A DNA stretch of 33,482 bases from Bryobacterales bacterium (lineage in GTDB: Bacteria; Acidobacteriota; Terriglobia; Bryobacterales; Bryobacteraceae): assembly GCA_016789745.1 (NCBI GenBank), contig JAEUQF010000223.1, forward strand, positions 1 to 33,482. The letters run 5' to 3'. The position numbers and the translations under genes are program-made. This document shows, one piece after another, positions 7,675 through 16,270 of the stretch. The notes under the pieces are model-generated. The model saw nothing but the letters and a program-made list of their open reading frames with translations. It was not told the DNA's origin and did no database searches. Within the stretch, counting starts at the first letter, position 1, and each line of letters starts with the position of its first letter.

Positions 7675-9366
7675 TTAATAAAAGAGAAAATCCAGACGGT
7701 TGATCAGCACCCACAACAAATCTTCGGCACCCTGTTCACGGTATTCACGCAGCACCTCCACGCCGAGGTCGCGCTCCTTGTCCGAAGCCGGCCGCGCCAG
7801 CGCCGCATAATAAAGCTCGTTCACAATCTCCGCGTTCGACTTCTGCGGGTCGGCGCGCAGCAGCGCTTCCAGCCGGCTGCCCTTGGCGATCTTCAGCCGC
7901 TCCCGCACGGTCTTATCGTTCATCAGCACCGCCGACTGCACCATGCTCGGCTTACGATTCGCCTCGATGGCGTAGCGGTCACATTGCCCGAACGACTGCA
8001 GCACCTTGATCAACCCGCGGTCCGCCTTCTCCACATCCTGGGGCGACCGCGTCTGCATTACCCGCGTCGCCTTCTTATCCGCGAACGTCACTTTGATCGA
8101 CTGCGGCACCCCCACCAGATCGGCAATGGAATCCCAGGCCTGTTCGGCCGACATACGCCGAACCAACCGCCGTGCATACAGACTGTCATGATCGGGCTTC
8201 CACCCCTTCGGCGCCTTCGACGAACGCTGGTAGGCCTCCGAAGTGACGATCATCTTCATCAGCCGCCGCAGGTCATGGTTGTGTTCGCGGAAGTCGGCGG
8301 CCAGTGCGTCCAGCAGTTCCGGATGCGTGGGCTGAATCGTCCACGGCGCCGGCGGCGGGTTCTTCGGATCCTGGCGCGCCAGGTCGAACTCAAACGGCGG
8401 GTCGACAATGCCCTGCCCCATCAGCTCGGCCCAAAACAGATTCACGGTGGCGCGTGCGAACTGCGGATGGCTGGTGAGCATCCGCGCATAGGCTTGCCGC
8501 GGCGATTCGCCCGGCAGCGCCCGTTCCCCCGTCAGCATAAAGGTAGGCGTGATGTCGGCATTCTTGTTGCGCGGCGGCCGCAGTGAACTGCGCGTCGTCA
8601 AGTCATACCCCTTCCGCGTGTCCTTCACCTGGAAGTGAGGGAAGCGCCCGTAGGAAGGATCAATAAAGGTCTTGCCGAAGAAGCTCGCCTGGCGCCAGAG
8701 CTCCGCCCGCTTGCGCTGCGAGAGCCAGAGGTTCACCTTCTCCAGATGCTGCGCGCCGTCATGGCAGGAGACGCACTCCGCATTCACCCCCAGGAACAGT
8801 TTCGTGGTGTTGATGGCAATCTCATCGGCCGTGTCCTCATGATTCATCTGGTAGCCGTCGCCTTCAAAAACGTGGCTGCGGGCGATGAAGTTGGCCGCGC
8901 CATCGGCCCACGTCGACGTTGCCGACGCCGTGATCAGGTCGCGCACGAACTCGTCATAAGGAACGTTCAGCGTCAGCGAGCGGTAGATATGGTCATAGAA
9001 GGTGTTGATCCCCTCTTCCAGCAGCTGCCCGTTCCGGAACAGGTCGCTGAAGAAATAGGTCCAGCGGTCGAAGAAGGGAGCCTCTTTGACCGACCGCATC
9101 CCGCTCACCGGCATCGGCGGGAACAGCGAGTCCACCAGCTTCGCGCGCTTTTCGGGGTCGGTATCGGCCACGAACTTCTTCGCCGTGGCCGTGTCCGGCA
9201 GCTTGCCGATCAGGTCCAGATAGACACGGCGCAGGAACTCGGCATCACTCGAACGCTCCGCCATAGGCGCCTTGGCTTCGGCCAGTTTGGCGTCAATGTA
9301 GCGGTCGATCAGGTTCGGCTCGGCGGCAACACCCGGCAAGGCTAGCAAACAAAGGAGCGACAGCAT
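7675..9366 (-). CDS. DUF1549 family exported cytochrome-like protein (second copy)
   Basis: About 563 residues, shorter than the relative at 3953-6157. A signal peptide of about 16 residues ends near GVAAEP. DUF1549 follows (RRVYLDLIGKLPDTATAKKF) and contains CVSCHDG, a CXXCH heme site about 200 residues in. The C-terminal half resembles DUF1553 (TVNLFWAELMGQGIVDPPF, HPELLDALAADF, ending LLWVLINRLDFLFY). The ATG at 9366 is preferred to the GTG at 9369 because a GGAG lies seven bases before it, against four for the GTG. It is the first gene of the second DUF1549-DUF1501 pair and diverges from the large CHAT gene across about 110 bases, in which an 11-base palindrome (CTTCG-G-CGAAG, 9388-9398) lies near its start. 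Confidence 0.9.
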   Translation of the reverse strand: MLSLLCLLALPGVAAEPNLIDRYIDAKLAEAKAPMAERSSDAEFLRRVYLDLIGKLPDTATAKKFVADTDPEKRAKLVDSLFPPMPVSGMRSVKEAPFFDRWTYFFSDLFRNGQLLEEGINTFYDHIYRSLTLNVPYDEFVRDLITASATSTWADGAANFIARSHVFEGDGYQMNHEDTADEIAINTTKLFLGVNAECVSCHDGAQHLEKVNLWLSQRKRAELWRQASFFGKTFIDPSYGRFPHFQVKDTRKGYDLTTRSSLRPPRNKNADITPTFMLTGERALPGESPRQAYARMLTSHPQFARATVNLFWAELMGQGIVDPPFEFDLARQDPKNPPPAPWTIQPTHPELLDALAADFREHNHDLRRLMKMIVTSEAYQRSSKAPKGWKPDHDSLYARRLVRRMSAEQAWDSIADLVGVPQSIKVTFADKKATRVMQTRSPQDVEKADRGLIKVLQSFGQCDRYAIEANRKPSMVQSAVLMNDKTVRERLKIAKGSRLEALLRADPQKSNAEIVNELYYAALARPASDKERDLGVEVLREYREQGAEDLLWVLINRLDFLFY

Positions 9367-9479
9367 CACTTCGCTCCAATTCTATAACTTCGGCGAAGCG
9401 GATTACAGTTTCCGCTCGCTTGCCGCGTCTCTGGTAATATCGCGTAGATCCCTCCCAGCAAAGATAGAGAGAGGCTGAT

Positions 9480-12400
9480 GTGCTGAAATTGACTTTTCCC
9501 GTCACGGCCATCGTACTGGCCTTACTTTGCCTTGGCGTTGTTGCTCGCGGTGCGCACGCGCAGACCGCGCCGGTTGCGCGCATTGAGGCCGGCACACCGG
9601 TGGAGGGCACGATTTCTCGTGGCGAGTCCAGGCACTTCGAAGTACAAGCACCGGGACCCGGCGCCTATCTACACCTGGAAGTGCAGCAGCGCGACGCTGG
9701 CTTAGGTATGTCCCTGCGCCCGCCCGGCACCGCCGATACCGTGCTGGCGCGACGAGCCTATGAAATGCCGCCGGAGACGCTCGAATTGTCCTGGGAGGCC
9801 ACGGTTGCCGGCGCATACCGCATCGAGATTCGGGCTTACGGTCCCGGCAGTCCCAAGGGCAGTTACCGCGTTACCTTGCACACCGCTCCTACCACCGGGG
9901 CGAAAGAACGCCTCCGTATCTCCGCGGAGGAGATGTTCGCCGAGGGGCTGCGCACCCGCTCCAAACCTGCGGGTGCCGGGGCGGCCGAGTCGGTGGGCAT
10001 GTTCGAAAAGGCGCTAGCCGCCTGGCGCGAGGCCGGCGATCTCAAGTTCGAAGTCAAAAGCCTCTACGCCCTGGCCTTGGCCTACGAAAAGCTGGAGCAG
10101 TTCGACAAGTGCCTTGCCGTGATGCGGCGTGCCTTGGAACGATCGCGAGCCTTGGGAGATAAGCAGCAGCTGGCCAAGCTACTCTATGCCGTCGGCGTCG
10201 CGCACGAGGAGGTTTCGCAATTCGAGGAGGCGGTTCGCTATCTCAACCAGGCCCTGGTGCTGCACCGGGAACTGCGAGACCTGCCCAGTGAAGAGCGCGT
10301 TCTGGTGCATATGGCGGCTACCTATATGGTGATGAGCGAGCCGCAGAAAGCCCAACCGCATCTGGAACGGGCCCTCACCATCACCCGCGAAATGAAGAAC
10401 CGGCGCGAAGAAGGGCTTGTACTCTCCGTGATGGCTGCGACCTCCAAGAACAATTACGGCCGCGCCATAGACTACCTGGAACAGGCGCTCGCCATCGCAC
10501 GCGAAATCAAGTACCGGTTCTTCGAAGCGCAAACACTCACCAACATGGCGGGAGCCTACATCGACTTAGGCATGTACCCCAAGGCTATCGAGCATGCCCA
10601 GGCCGCGCTGGTGCTCGATCGGGAGATTCGCAACCGGCATTCGGAAGGACACTCCCTCAACGCTCTGGGCGCCGCCTATCTCTTTTCCGGGGAACACGAG
10701 AAAGCGCGCGACACCCTGGAGCAGGCCTACGCCATCACTCGCGAACTGAAGAATCGCTATAGCGAGGCGATGCTGCTGAACCACCTCGGCCAGGCCTATG
10801 CGCGACTCCAGCAACCGGAGAAGGCGCGCGAGAGCTATCAGCGGGCCCTCGTCGTCGCTCGTGACATCAAAACACCCTACTTTGAAGGCGAGGCCCTCCA
10901 AAACCTCGGCGCACTCGCCTTCCAGCAGAAGCAGGCCGCCCAGGCGCGGACCTATTTCGAGCAGGCACTCGCCGTGCGCCGCCGCATCGAAGACCGGTTC
11001 GGGGAAGGCGCCACGCTCAGTTCTCTGATGACCTACTGGAATGCCCAGTCGCGCCGGCAGCTTGCCGTGTTCTTCGGCAAACAGGCTGTGAACTCGTTTC
11101 AGGAGATCCGCCAGGGACTCCAGCGACGCCAAAAGGATGAGCAGCAAAGCTTCCTCCGCTCCAAGGAAGACACCTACCGCCGGCTGGCGGATCTGCTCAT
11201 CGGTCAGGGCCGCCTGCCGGAAGCCGAGCAGGTCATCCGCATGCTCAAGGAGGAGGAGTTCTTCGACTACCTGCGTCGCGACAGCGAGAGTTCTCCGAAA
11301 GCCGAGCGCGCCACACTGACTCCGGAAGAGGCCGAACTCGAGAAGCGCTATCGCGAGATTGCGGATCAATTGACCGTGCTCGGAAGCGAGCGCGGCGCGC
11401 TGTTGGCCAAGGTGGGTCGGTCGGCTGACGAAGAGCAGCGGCTGGCAAAGCTCGAAGGCGATCTCACCGTTGCCGGCCAGATGTTTCAGCGCTTTCTCGA
11501 CGGCCTCGAAAATGAGTTGAAAACCAGTGGCGAGTCTCAGGCGCGCGTCTTCCAACTGCGCGAGTCACAAGGAATGATGGAAGCGCTTGGCGACCTCGGT
11601 AAGGGCACCGTCGCCCTCTACACGCTGGTCGGAAGCGATCGCTACCGCGTTATTCTCACCACAGCCACCGTCCAGAAGGGCTTCGAGTTCCCCATCGCCG
11701 CCGAGGAACTGAATCGCAAGATCCTGGCCTTCCGGCACGCGCTTCAAAATCCCAAGCTCGATCCGGGTCCGCTGGCGCGGGAGTTGTTCCACATCCTCAT
11801 CGGACCGCTGGCGCGGGACCTGCAGGCCGCGAAGGCCGAGACCCTCATGTGGTCGCTGGACGGCGTACTGCGCTACATCCCAGTGGGCGCCTCGCATGAC
11901 GGTCGCCGGTATGTGGCCGAACGCTGGCGCAATGTAGTGTTCACCCCCGCCAGCCAGACGCGCCTCAAAGACTCCGTCAGCCGCAATTGGACCGCACTGG
12001 GACTGGGCGTGACCAAGTCGCACGGGGAGAAGGTTCCTGCGCTGCCGGGAGTCGCCGAAGAGATGCGCGGCATCATTCGAGACAGTGCCGGCGGCCCCGG
12101 CGTGCTGGAGGGCACTGTGCGGTTGGACGAGCAGTTCACGCGCGATACCATGCTGGCCGGACTGCGCGCCCGGCCGCCGGTGGTCCACGTGGCTTCGCAC
12201 TTCCAGTTCCAGCCCGGCAACGAAACGGACTCGGCACTTTTGCTGGGCGATGGCAAGCTGCTGAGCCTCGCGCAGATCAAAGCGTTGCCGAACGTGTTCA
12301 GCGGGGTCGAACTGCTGACGCTGTCGGCCTGCAACACAGCCACGGCGGGCAGCGGCGCGACGGGGAAGGAAGTGGAAGGCTTCGCCGTGCTGGCGCAGCG

Positions 12401-12713
12401 CCAGGGCGCGAAAGCGGTGGTTGCCAGTCTGTGGCCGGTGGCCGATAGCAGCACCAAGGAGCTGATGCAGGAGTTCTACCGGCTGCGCCAGGCCAAGGGG
12501 CTGGCAAAAGTCGAAGCGTTGCGGCAGGCACAACTGGCACTGCTGCGCGGGGAGGTAGCTGCTGGTGGGACAGCGGCGGGACGGCAACTGATTCACGACG
12601 AGCCGACGGTTGCTTCGCCAACCCCGCAGCCTGCTTACCGGCACGACGCCCAAAAGCCCTATGCGCATCCCTACTACTGGGCCCCGTTCATTCTGATCGG
12701 GAACTGGAAGTAG
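9480..12713 (+). CDS. Exported TPR protein with C-terminal CHAT (caspase-like) domain
   Basis: This 1077-residue protein begins at a GTG preceded by GAGAGAGG (9466-9473); the ATG two bases upstream in another frame runs straight into a stop. Order of parts: signal peptide (1-27, ending GAHAQ); a PPC-like beta domain (about 30-135); about eight tandem TPR-like repeats (about 190-520), many with an ALxIxREIKxR-type ending; a charged helical linker (about 540-690); and a CHAT domain (about 705-1077). CHAT domains are caspase-fold cysteine proteases, or their inactive kin. The expected dyad is visible: His907 in HVASH and Cys951 in LSACNT. The TPR array probably binds a partner or regulates the protease. 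Export of a CHAT protein is noteworthy. The gene is monocistronic and converges on dinB with an 8-base gap. Confidence 0.92.
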   Translation: MLKLTFPVTAIVLALLCLGVVARGAHAQTAPVARIEAGTPVEGTISRGESRHFEVQAPGPGAYLHLEVQQRDAGLGMSLRPPGTADTVLARRAYEMPPETLELSWEATVAGAYRIEIRAYGPGSPKGSYRVTLHTAPTTGAKERLRISAEEMFAEGLRTRSKPAGAGAAESVGMFEKALAAWREAGDLKFEVKSLYALALAYEKLEQFDKCLAVMRRALERSRALGDKQQLAKLLYAVGVAHEEVSQFEEAVRYLNQALVLHRELRDLPSEERVLVHMAATYMVMSEPQKAQPHLERALTITREMKNRREEGLVLSVMAATSKNNYGRAIDYLEQALAIAREIKYRFFEAQTLTNMAGAYIDLGMYPKAIEHAQAALVLDREIRNRHSEGHSLNALGAAYLFSGEHEKARDTLEQAYAITRELKNRYSEAMLLNHLGQAYARLQQPEKARESYQRALVVARDIKTPYFEGEALQNLGALAFQQKQAAQARTYFEQALAVRRRIEDRFGEGATLSSLMTYWNAQSRRQLAVFFGKQAVNSFQEIRQGLQRRQKDEQQSFLRSKEDTYRRLADLLIGQGRLPEAEQVIRMLKEEEFFDYLRRDSESSPKAERATLTPEEAELEKRYREIADQLTVLGSERGALLAKVGRSADEEQRLAKLEGDLTVAGQMFQRFLDGLENELKTSGESQARVFQLRESQGMMEALGDLGKGTVALYTLVGSDRYRVILTTATVQKGFEFPIAAEELNRKILAFRHALQNPKLDPGPLARELFHILIGPLARDLQAAKAETLMWSLDGVLRYIPVGASHDGRRYVAERWRNVVFTPASQTRLKDSVSRNWTALGLGVTKSHGEKVPALPGVAEEMRGIIRDSAGGPGVLEGTVRLDEQFTRDTMLAGLRARPPVVHVASHFQFQPGNETDSALLLGDGKLLSLAQIKALPNVFSGVELLTLSACNTATAGSGATGKEVEGFAVLAQRQGAKAVVASLWPVADSSTKELMQEFYRLRQAKGLAKVEALRQAQLALLRGEVAAGGTAAGRQLIHDEPTVASPTPQPAYRHDAQKPYAHPYYWAPFILIGNWK

Positions 12714-12721
12714 GACAGAGT

Positions 12722-13951
12722 CTACGGCTTCGGTTTCGGATCCCTCTTCTGCGGCATCGCCTCGTGCACCCGCTCTTCAAAGCCGCCCCGCATGGCGCTC
12801 GCCAGCCCGACGCTCTTGGCGCCGAACTTACCCCGGATCTGGTCCACCGCGGACAGCGCCTTCCGCCACCGCTCCTGCTTCTCCTGTTCGAGCAGGCTCA
12901 TCTGTCCTTCCACCTTCTGCAGATTCGAGGCCTGCACCCCCAGCAGCCGCACGGGCCCGCCGGTCCAGTTATCGCGGAACAGCTTGCGCGATTGCTCAAT
13001 CAGGACAATGTCCAACTGCGTCGGCTCATCCAGCGTGTGCGCCCGCGTGAACGTGGAGAAGTCCGAATACCGCAGCTTCAACTGCACCGTGCGGGCGTGC
13101 AGGTGATGCTCCCGCAGCCGGCTCCCCACCATCTCGCTCAACCGGGCCAGCGTGGCTTCGATCAAACCCTGGTCTCGCGTGTCTTCCCCATAGGTGCGCT
13201 CATGGCTGATGGATTTCGGATCGTCCCCATCGCTGACATCGCGGTCAAACCAGCCGCCGGCGTCATGCCCCAACGCCTTGCCCGCCAGCGCCAGTCCCCA
13301 CTTGCCGAACTTCGCTTCCAAGAAACTGCGTTCCAGCTTCGCCAGGTCGCCGATCTTGCGAATGTTGTACGTGTGCAGCGACTTCTCGGTCACTTTCCCG
13401 ACGCCCGGTATCTTCCGTACCTCCAGCGGAGCTAGAAACCGCGCCTCCTGCCCCGGCAGGATCCACAGCACCCCGTTCGGCTTCGCCTGATCGGAACAGA
13501 TCTTCGCCACCAGCCGGCTGGTGGCCACGCCGATGGAGCAGTTCAGATTCGTGGCCTTGCGGATGTCTTCATGCAGGTTATGGGCGGCCTTCAATGGCGG
13601 GCCGAGCAGCCGCTCCGAACCCGTCAAATCCAGGTACGCCTCATCAATCGACGCCATCTCCACCTGCGGCGAATACCGCCCCAGCACCTCGCGCACCCGG
13701 CCCGAGTACTCCCGATACCGCTCCGGGTGTCCTTCGACAAAGATAGCCTGCGGGCAGAGCTTGTACGCCGTCCGCAGCGGCATCGCCGAATGCACGCCAA
13801 ACTTCCGCGCCGCGTAACTGGCGGCCGAGACCACGCCGCGCTGGTCCGGCTGCCCGCCCACCACCACCGGCTTGCCTTTCAACTCCGGCCGGAATAGTTC
13901 TTCGACGGAAACGAAGAAGGCATCCATGTCGACATGAAAGATGGTCCGCAC
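12722..13951 (-). CDS. dinB: DNA polymerase IV (Y-family translesion polymerase)
   Basis: A 409-residue Y-family polymerase that copies past damaged template bases. Palm motifs are intact: D8 in HVDMDAFFVSVEE, with the Phe pair as steric gate against ribonucleotides, and D103-E104 in SIDEAYLD, the same spacing as E. coli DinB. SIGVATSRLVAKICSDQAKPNG and the helix-hairpin-helix KIPGVGKVTEK follow. The little-finger domain fills the rest, and EGQMSLLEQ near residue 355 resembles a beta-clamp-binding peptide; about 50 more residues follow it, ending in a basic Pro/Lys tail. The GTG start is supported by AGGGAGG about ten bases before it; the ATG five bases upstream is out of frame. No LexA-type operator was recognised upstream. 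Confidence 0.95.
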   Translation of the reverse strand: MRTIFHVDMDAFFVSVEELFRPELKGKPVVVGGQPDQRGVVSAASYAARKFGVHSAMPLRTAYKLCPQAIFVEGHPERYREYSGRVREVLGRYSPQVEMASIDEAYLDLTGSERLLGPPLKAAHNLHEDIRKATNLNCSIGVATSRLVAKICSDQAKPNGVLWILPGQEARFLAPLEVRKIPGVGKVTEKSLHTYNIRKIGDLAKLERSFLEAKFGKWGLALAGKALGHDAGGWFDRDVSDGDDPKSISHERTYGEDTRDQGLIEATLARLSEMVGSRLREHHLHARTVQLKLRYSDFSTFTRAHTLDEPTQLDIVLIEQSRKLFRDNWTGGPVRLLGVQASNLQKVEGQMSLLEQEKQERWRKALSAVDQIRGKFGAKSVGLASAMRGGFEERVHEAMPQKRDPKPKP

Positions 13952-14105
13952 CGCGCATCGGCCTCCCTACCAGCTTACGCCTCGTGCCAGGCCGGGGGTG
14001 TCGGATTTTGAGTAGTCCCGGATGCCGGTCGAGCGCCACTTTCTTCAATCCCCACAACCACATCCATGTCGTAGCCGAGGTTCCCGCTGCCATTCTCGAA
14101 GCGCC

Positions 14106-14861
14106 ATGGAAAACACGACAACAAGCGATACTACCAACGCCAGCCCCGACCCCAAGCCCCACGACCGTCGCGCCGAAACTTCCCCCGAAAATGGCGCCAA
14201 ATCCAAGGGCCCCAAAACCGAAGCCGGCAAGAAGAAGTCTGCCGCCAACTCCTTCAAGCACGGACTCTATGCCCGCGACATCGTCCTCGCCACCGAAAAG
14301 CAGTCCGAGTACGACGACCTCCAGCAAGCGTTCCTGGAGTCCTTCGCCCCTGCCAATCTCGAGGAGCACGAACTCGTCATCGACATGGTCAACGCCCGCT
14401 GGCGTATGCGCCGTGTCGAGCGGCACGAGCAGGGACTCTTGAATCTCGAAATGTCCCGCGCCCTCCGCGACGCTCCCAGCGAGTTCGAAGCCATGGATGC
14501 CGTCACTCTCGAGGCCCTCGCCATCCAGCGCCTCTCGGCCACGCCGGCTCTCGAGAACATCAATCGTATGGCACAGCGCTTCGAGCGAACCTACTTCCGC
14601 TGTCGCGAAGCCCTGCTCAAGCTGCAACGGGCACGCGGCGCCGCCGAACCCGAGCCAACCGCCGAACCCGCACCGGCAGCCGTGAGGGACGAACCTATTT
14701 CCGCTCCGCCGCCCCCCGCGCCCCCGCCCCGGGCCGCCGGTTGGCGCCGCTGGTTTCCGGTTCTCGCAATGTTTGTTCTGTTCGTGGTGCGGTTTGCCGT
14801 CGACTCCCGCCACTTTGCTGTGCTGTCTGCTCCCGCGGCGCCGTTCCACAACCGCCGCTAA
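14106..14861 (+). CDS. Hypothetical protein with KHGLYA motif and C-terminal membrane span
   Basis: The ATG at 14106 (MENTTTSD) is chosen because the 28 codons before it are Arg/Ser/His-rich and unlike a leader; the frame is open back to 14022. The protein has 251 residues. Its N-terminal part carries NGAKSKGPKTEAGKKKSAAN followed by SFKHGLYA, a Lys/Gly-rich motif that I recall in large multi-copy families of hypothetical proteins in Acidobacteria and other phyla. A helical middle (about residues 60-170) follows, then a Pro/Ala-rich linker with a run of prolines, and one hydrophobic span (WFPVLAMFVLFVVRFAV) close to the C-terminus. The function is unknown. No good Shine-Dalgarno is seen. It is flanked by dinB and a repeat-bearing gap, with no operon partner. 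Confidence 0.7.
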   Translation: MENTTTSDTTNASPDPKPHDRRAETSPENGAKSKGPKTEAGKKKSAANSFKHGLYARDIVLATEKQSEYDDLQQAFLESFAPANLEEHELVIDMVNARWRMRRVERHEQGLLNLEMSRALRDAPSEFEAMDAVTLEALAIQRLSATPALENINRMAQRFERTYFRCREALLKLQRARGAAEPEPTAEPAPAAVRDEPISAPPPPAPPPRAAGWRRWFPVLAMFVLFVVRFAVDSRHFAVLSAPAAPFHNRR

Positions 14862-15226
14862 CCCGTTAATCCCGCCGCGTACGCTGTGCTTAGCCCACTA
14901 TCCGCAGCGCCTCCGGCCCGATCTTTGACAATTCGCCTCCCCCCGCCGGGTCGCAAGGCGGAGCCCTGCCCGGCCGCCCAAAGCATTGCCATCAACGCGA
15001 GGTTTCCGGCATGAGTTCACACCACTGACCGCGGCGAAGCATGCAAGGGAAAAGCGAGCCGCGCTCCGGCACATTCGCCCCCAGGCGCCGTGCATGACTA
15101 CCCCAGGCCGTGCGGCCCGCAAATAACGCGCGATCCGTTCCTTATCTTGTTTGGCCGTCTCCTTCTCTGCGCCCTCTGGGCCTCTGCGCGACATTATCCG
15201 GAAGGGAGCGCACCGCAGCCCGCAGA
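14862..15226. other. 365-base gap between KHGLYA-motif gene and PEP-CTERM gene
   Basis: No coding frame here resembles a protein. The left 300 bases are C-rich with no RNA gene, strong promoter or clear hairpin that I can support. The right end contains copy B of the dispersed repeat (15162-15203), which ends 23 bases from the stop of the PEP-CTERM gene. Confidence 0.6.
15162..15203. repeat. Dispersed CTCTGCG-type repeat, copy B
   Basis: A 42-base element beginning CTTCTCTGCGCCCTCTGGGC and ending ATTATCCGGAA. It differs from copy A (6238-6279) at six positions; the first ten bases (CTTCTCTGCG) and the last six (TCCGGAA region) are shared. Both copies lie between genes. It starts 23 bases beyond the PEP-CTERM stop when read on that gene's strand, where it could appear in the 3' end of the transcript. 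Confidence 0.7.
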
Positions 15227-16108
15227 CTATCGCCTCCTGGATCCGCGCCACAACCCGGCCGCTACCAGGCCCGTCCCCAACAGCGCGAACGTGCTCGGTT
15301 CGGGGACGTCGCCTGAAGGCGGTGTGCCTGGATCCGTCACGCTGCCCCCTGTTGCATTCCCGCCAATGATGAACGGGCGGTCTTCCGAATCGAGCGCCAG
15401 CGCCACTAATCCGCCGAAGTTGCCGCTGTAAGTCCCATGGCATGGGCCGGAGTTGATGTCATCGTTCGTGATACCCGGAAACAGCGCCTGGCCCGCCGCC
15501 GTGAGGGTCCCGCCCGGGCTTGCACTGCACGCAGCCGACAAGACAATGCCGGGAAGCAGGGTCGTCAGCCAGCCTTGCGCCACCGAGTCCGCAGCGCCGT
15601 GCGCCAGCACCCCGCCGCCCGAGCCCACAAACGCGTTGATCGCCGCCGCCTGCGCCGTCAAAACACCACCCTCGGTCGAATCCAGATCGTTGGTGGCTTC
15701 GTTGCCCGCCAGCCAAATGATACGAGGATTCGCCGTGCCGCCCGCCAGTGCATTGAAGAAACTCGTGATGGCGGTTGCCCCGTCATAGTAATTCACTGTA
15801 AGTCCGAGAACGTTCGCCACAGATCCGATGGCGGCGCCCGCGTTGGACGACGGGTAACTTGCTCCGGTGCTGGCCGAGCCCAGCGCCGCAATGTCCGTTG
15901 TAAATGGCCCAGTCCGCGTGACGCTTCCGTTCAAAGATGCGATTGCATTCTGGATATACAGCCAGCCCTCCAGGTTGACTCCTGCAGCCGAGCGCGAGCC
16001 GTGATCCGTTAGATCGTCACCACCAATGATAATAGGGCCTGCCGAAGCACTGCCCGCGCACACGATTGCCATTACGGCGCGTAACGCCGCTCCTCCGAAC
16101 AAACGCAT
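15227..16108 (-). CDS. PEP-CTERM sorting-domain protein
   Basis: A 293-residue exported protein. The signal peptide runs to about residue 23 (AGSASA). The mature part is Gly/Ala/Thr/Asp-rich with little Lys, as in extracellular surface proteins. The C-terminus is a textbook PEP-CTERM tail: VPEPSTF at 268-274, a hydrophobic span ALLGTGLVAAGLW, and a basic end GSRRR. In this system an exosortase removes the tail and places the protein at or beyond the outer membrane, often with exopolysaccharide. No exosortase gene is in this window. The body is not recognised, though IIIGGDDLTDHG and IIWLAGNEATNDL could belong to a Rossmann-like or DUF-type surface domain. AAGGGAG lies about seven bases before the ATG. 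The long leader holds three hairpins. Confidence 0.9.
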   Translation of the reverse strand: MRLFGGAALRAVMAIVCAGSASAGPIIIGGDDLTDHGSRSAAGVNLEGWLYIQNAIASLNGSVTRTGPFTTDIAALGSASTGASYPSSNAGAAIGSVANVLGLTVNYYDGATAITSFFNALAGGTANPRIIWLAGNEATNDLDSTEGGVLTAQAAAINAFVGSGGGVLAHGAADSVAQGWLTTLLPGIVLSAACSASPGGTLTAAGQALFPGITNDDINSGPCHGTYSGNFGGLVALALDSEDRPFIIGGNATGGSVTDPGTPPSGDVPEPSTFALLGTGLVAAGLWRGSRRR

Positions 16109-16137
16109 GGGGATTCTCCCTTCCGACGAAATCTGAA

Positions 16138-16227
16138 TCCCACAGAGGTCGTAAGTGGGACTAAATGAGGGTACGGTTAGTACCCATGTCGGTCAAGAGA
16201 TAAACCATACAGTTGCCCTTCAACTGT
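16138..16227 (-). promoter_or_regulatory. Leader of the PEP-CTERM gene with three consecutive hairpins
   Basis: Three perfect inverted repeats lie in a row upstream of the PEP-CTERM gene. ACAGTTG-5 bases-CAACTGT spans 16209-16227. GGGTAC-5-GTACCC spans 16169-16185. TCCCAC-11-GTGGGA spans 16138-16160. They lie between the prmC stop and the PEP-CTERM ATG and lack coding content. They could be operators, RNA hairpins of a structured 5' leader, or, for the first one, a weak terminator for prmC, since T-rich sequence follows it on the minus strand. Confidence 0.5.
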
Positions 16228-16230
16228 TAG

Positions 16231-16246
16231 TGCACCGTATGTGCCT
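16231..16246 (-). promoter_or_regulatory. Candidate sigma-54 type -24/-12 promoter for the PEP-CTERM gene
   Basis: Read on the minus strand the element is AGGCACATACGGTGCA. It has GG and GC exactly ten bases apart and resembles TGGCAC-5 bases-TTGC with two mismatches. Sigma-54 control of PEP-CTERM genes through PrsK/PrsR-type regulators is described for other bacteria. The predicted start would fall near 16220, inside the first hairpin. No enhancer site was identified, so this stays a pattern match. Confidence 0.35.
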
Positions 16247-16270
16247 TTACAACGAGTACGTTCGTCCTGA

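Noticed and set aside
9388..9398. CTTCG-G-CGAAG palindrome in the divergent DUF1549/CHAT gap as an operator
   Set aside because: An 11-base palindrome in GC-rich DNA is common by chance and no second copy accompanies it; mentioned only with the gene.
13644..14849. 401-codon minus-strand frame running from the KHGLYA-motif gene region into dinB
   Set aside because: Gly/Arg/Ala-rich without family features; it overlaps dinB in another frame of the same strand, where the Y-family motifs are intact.
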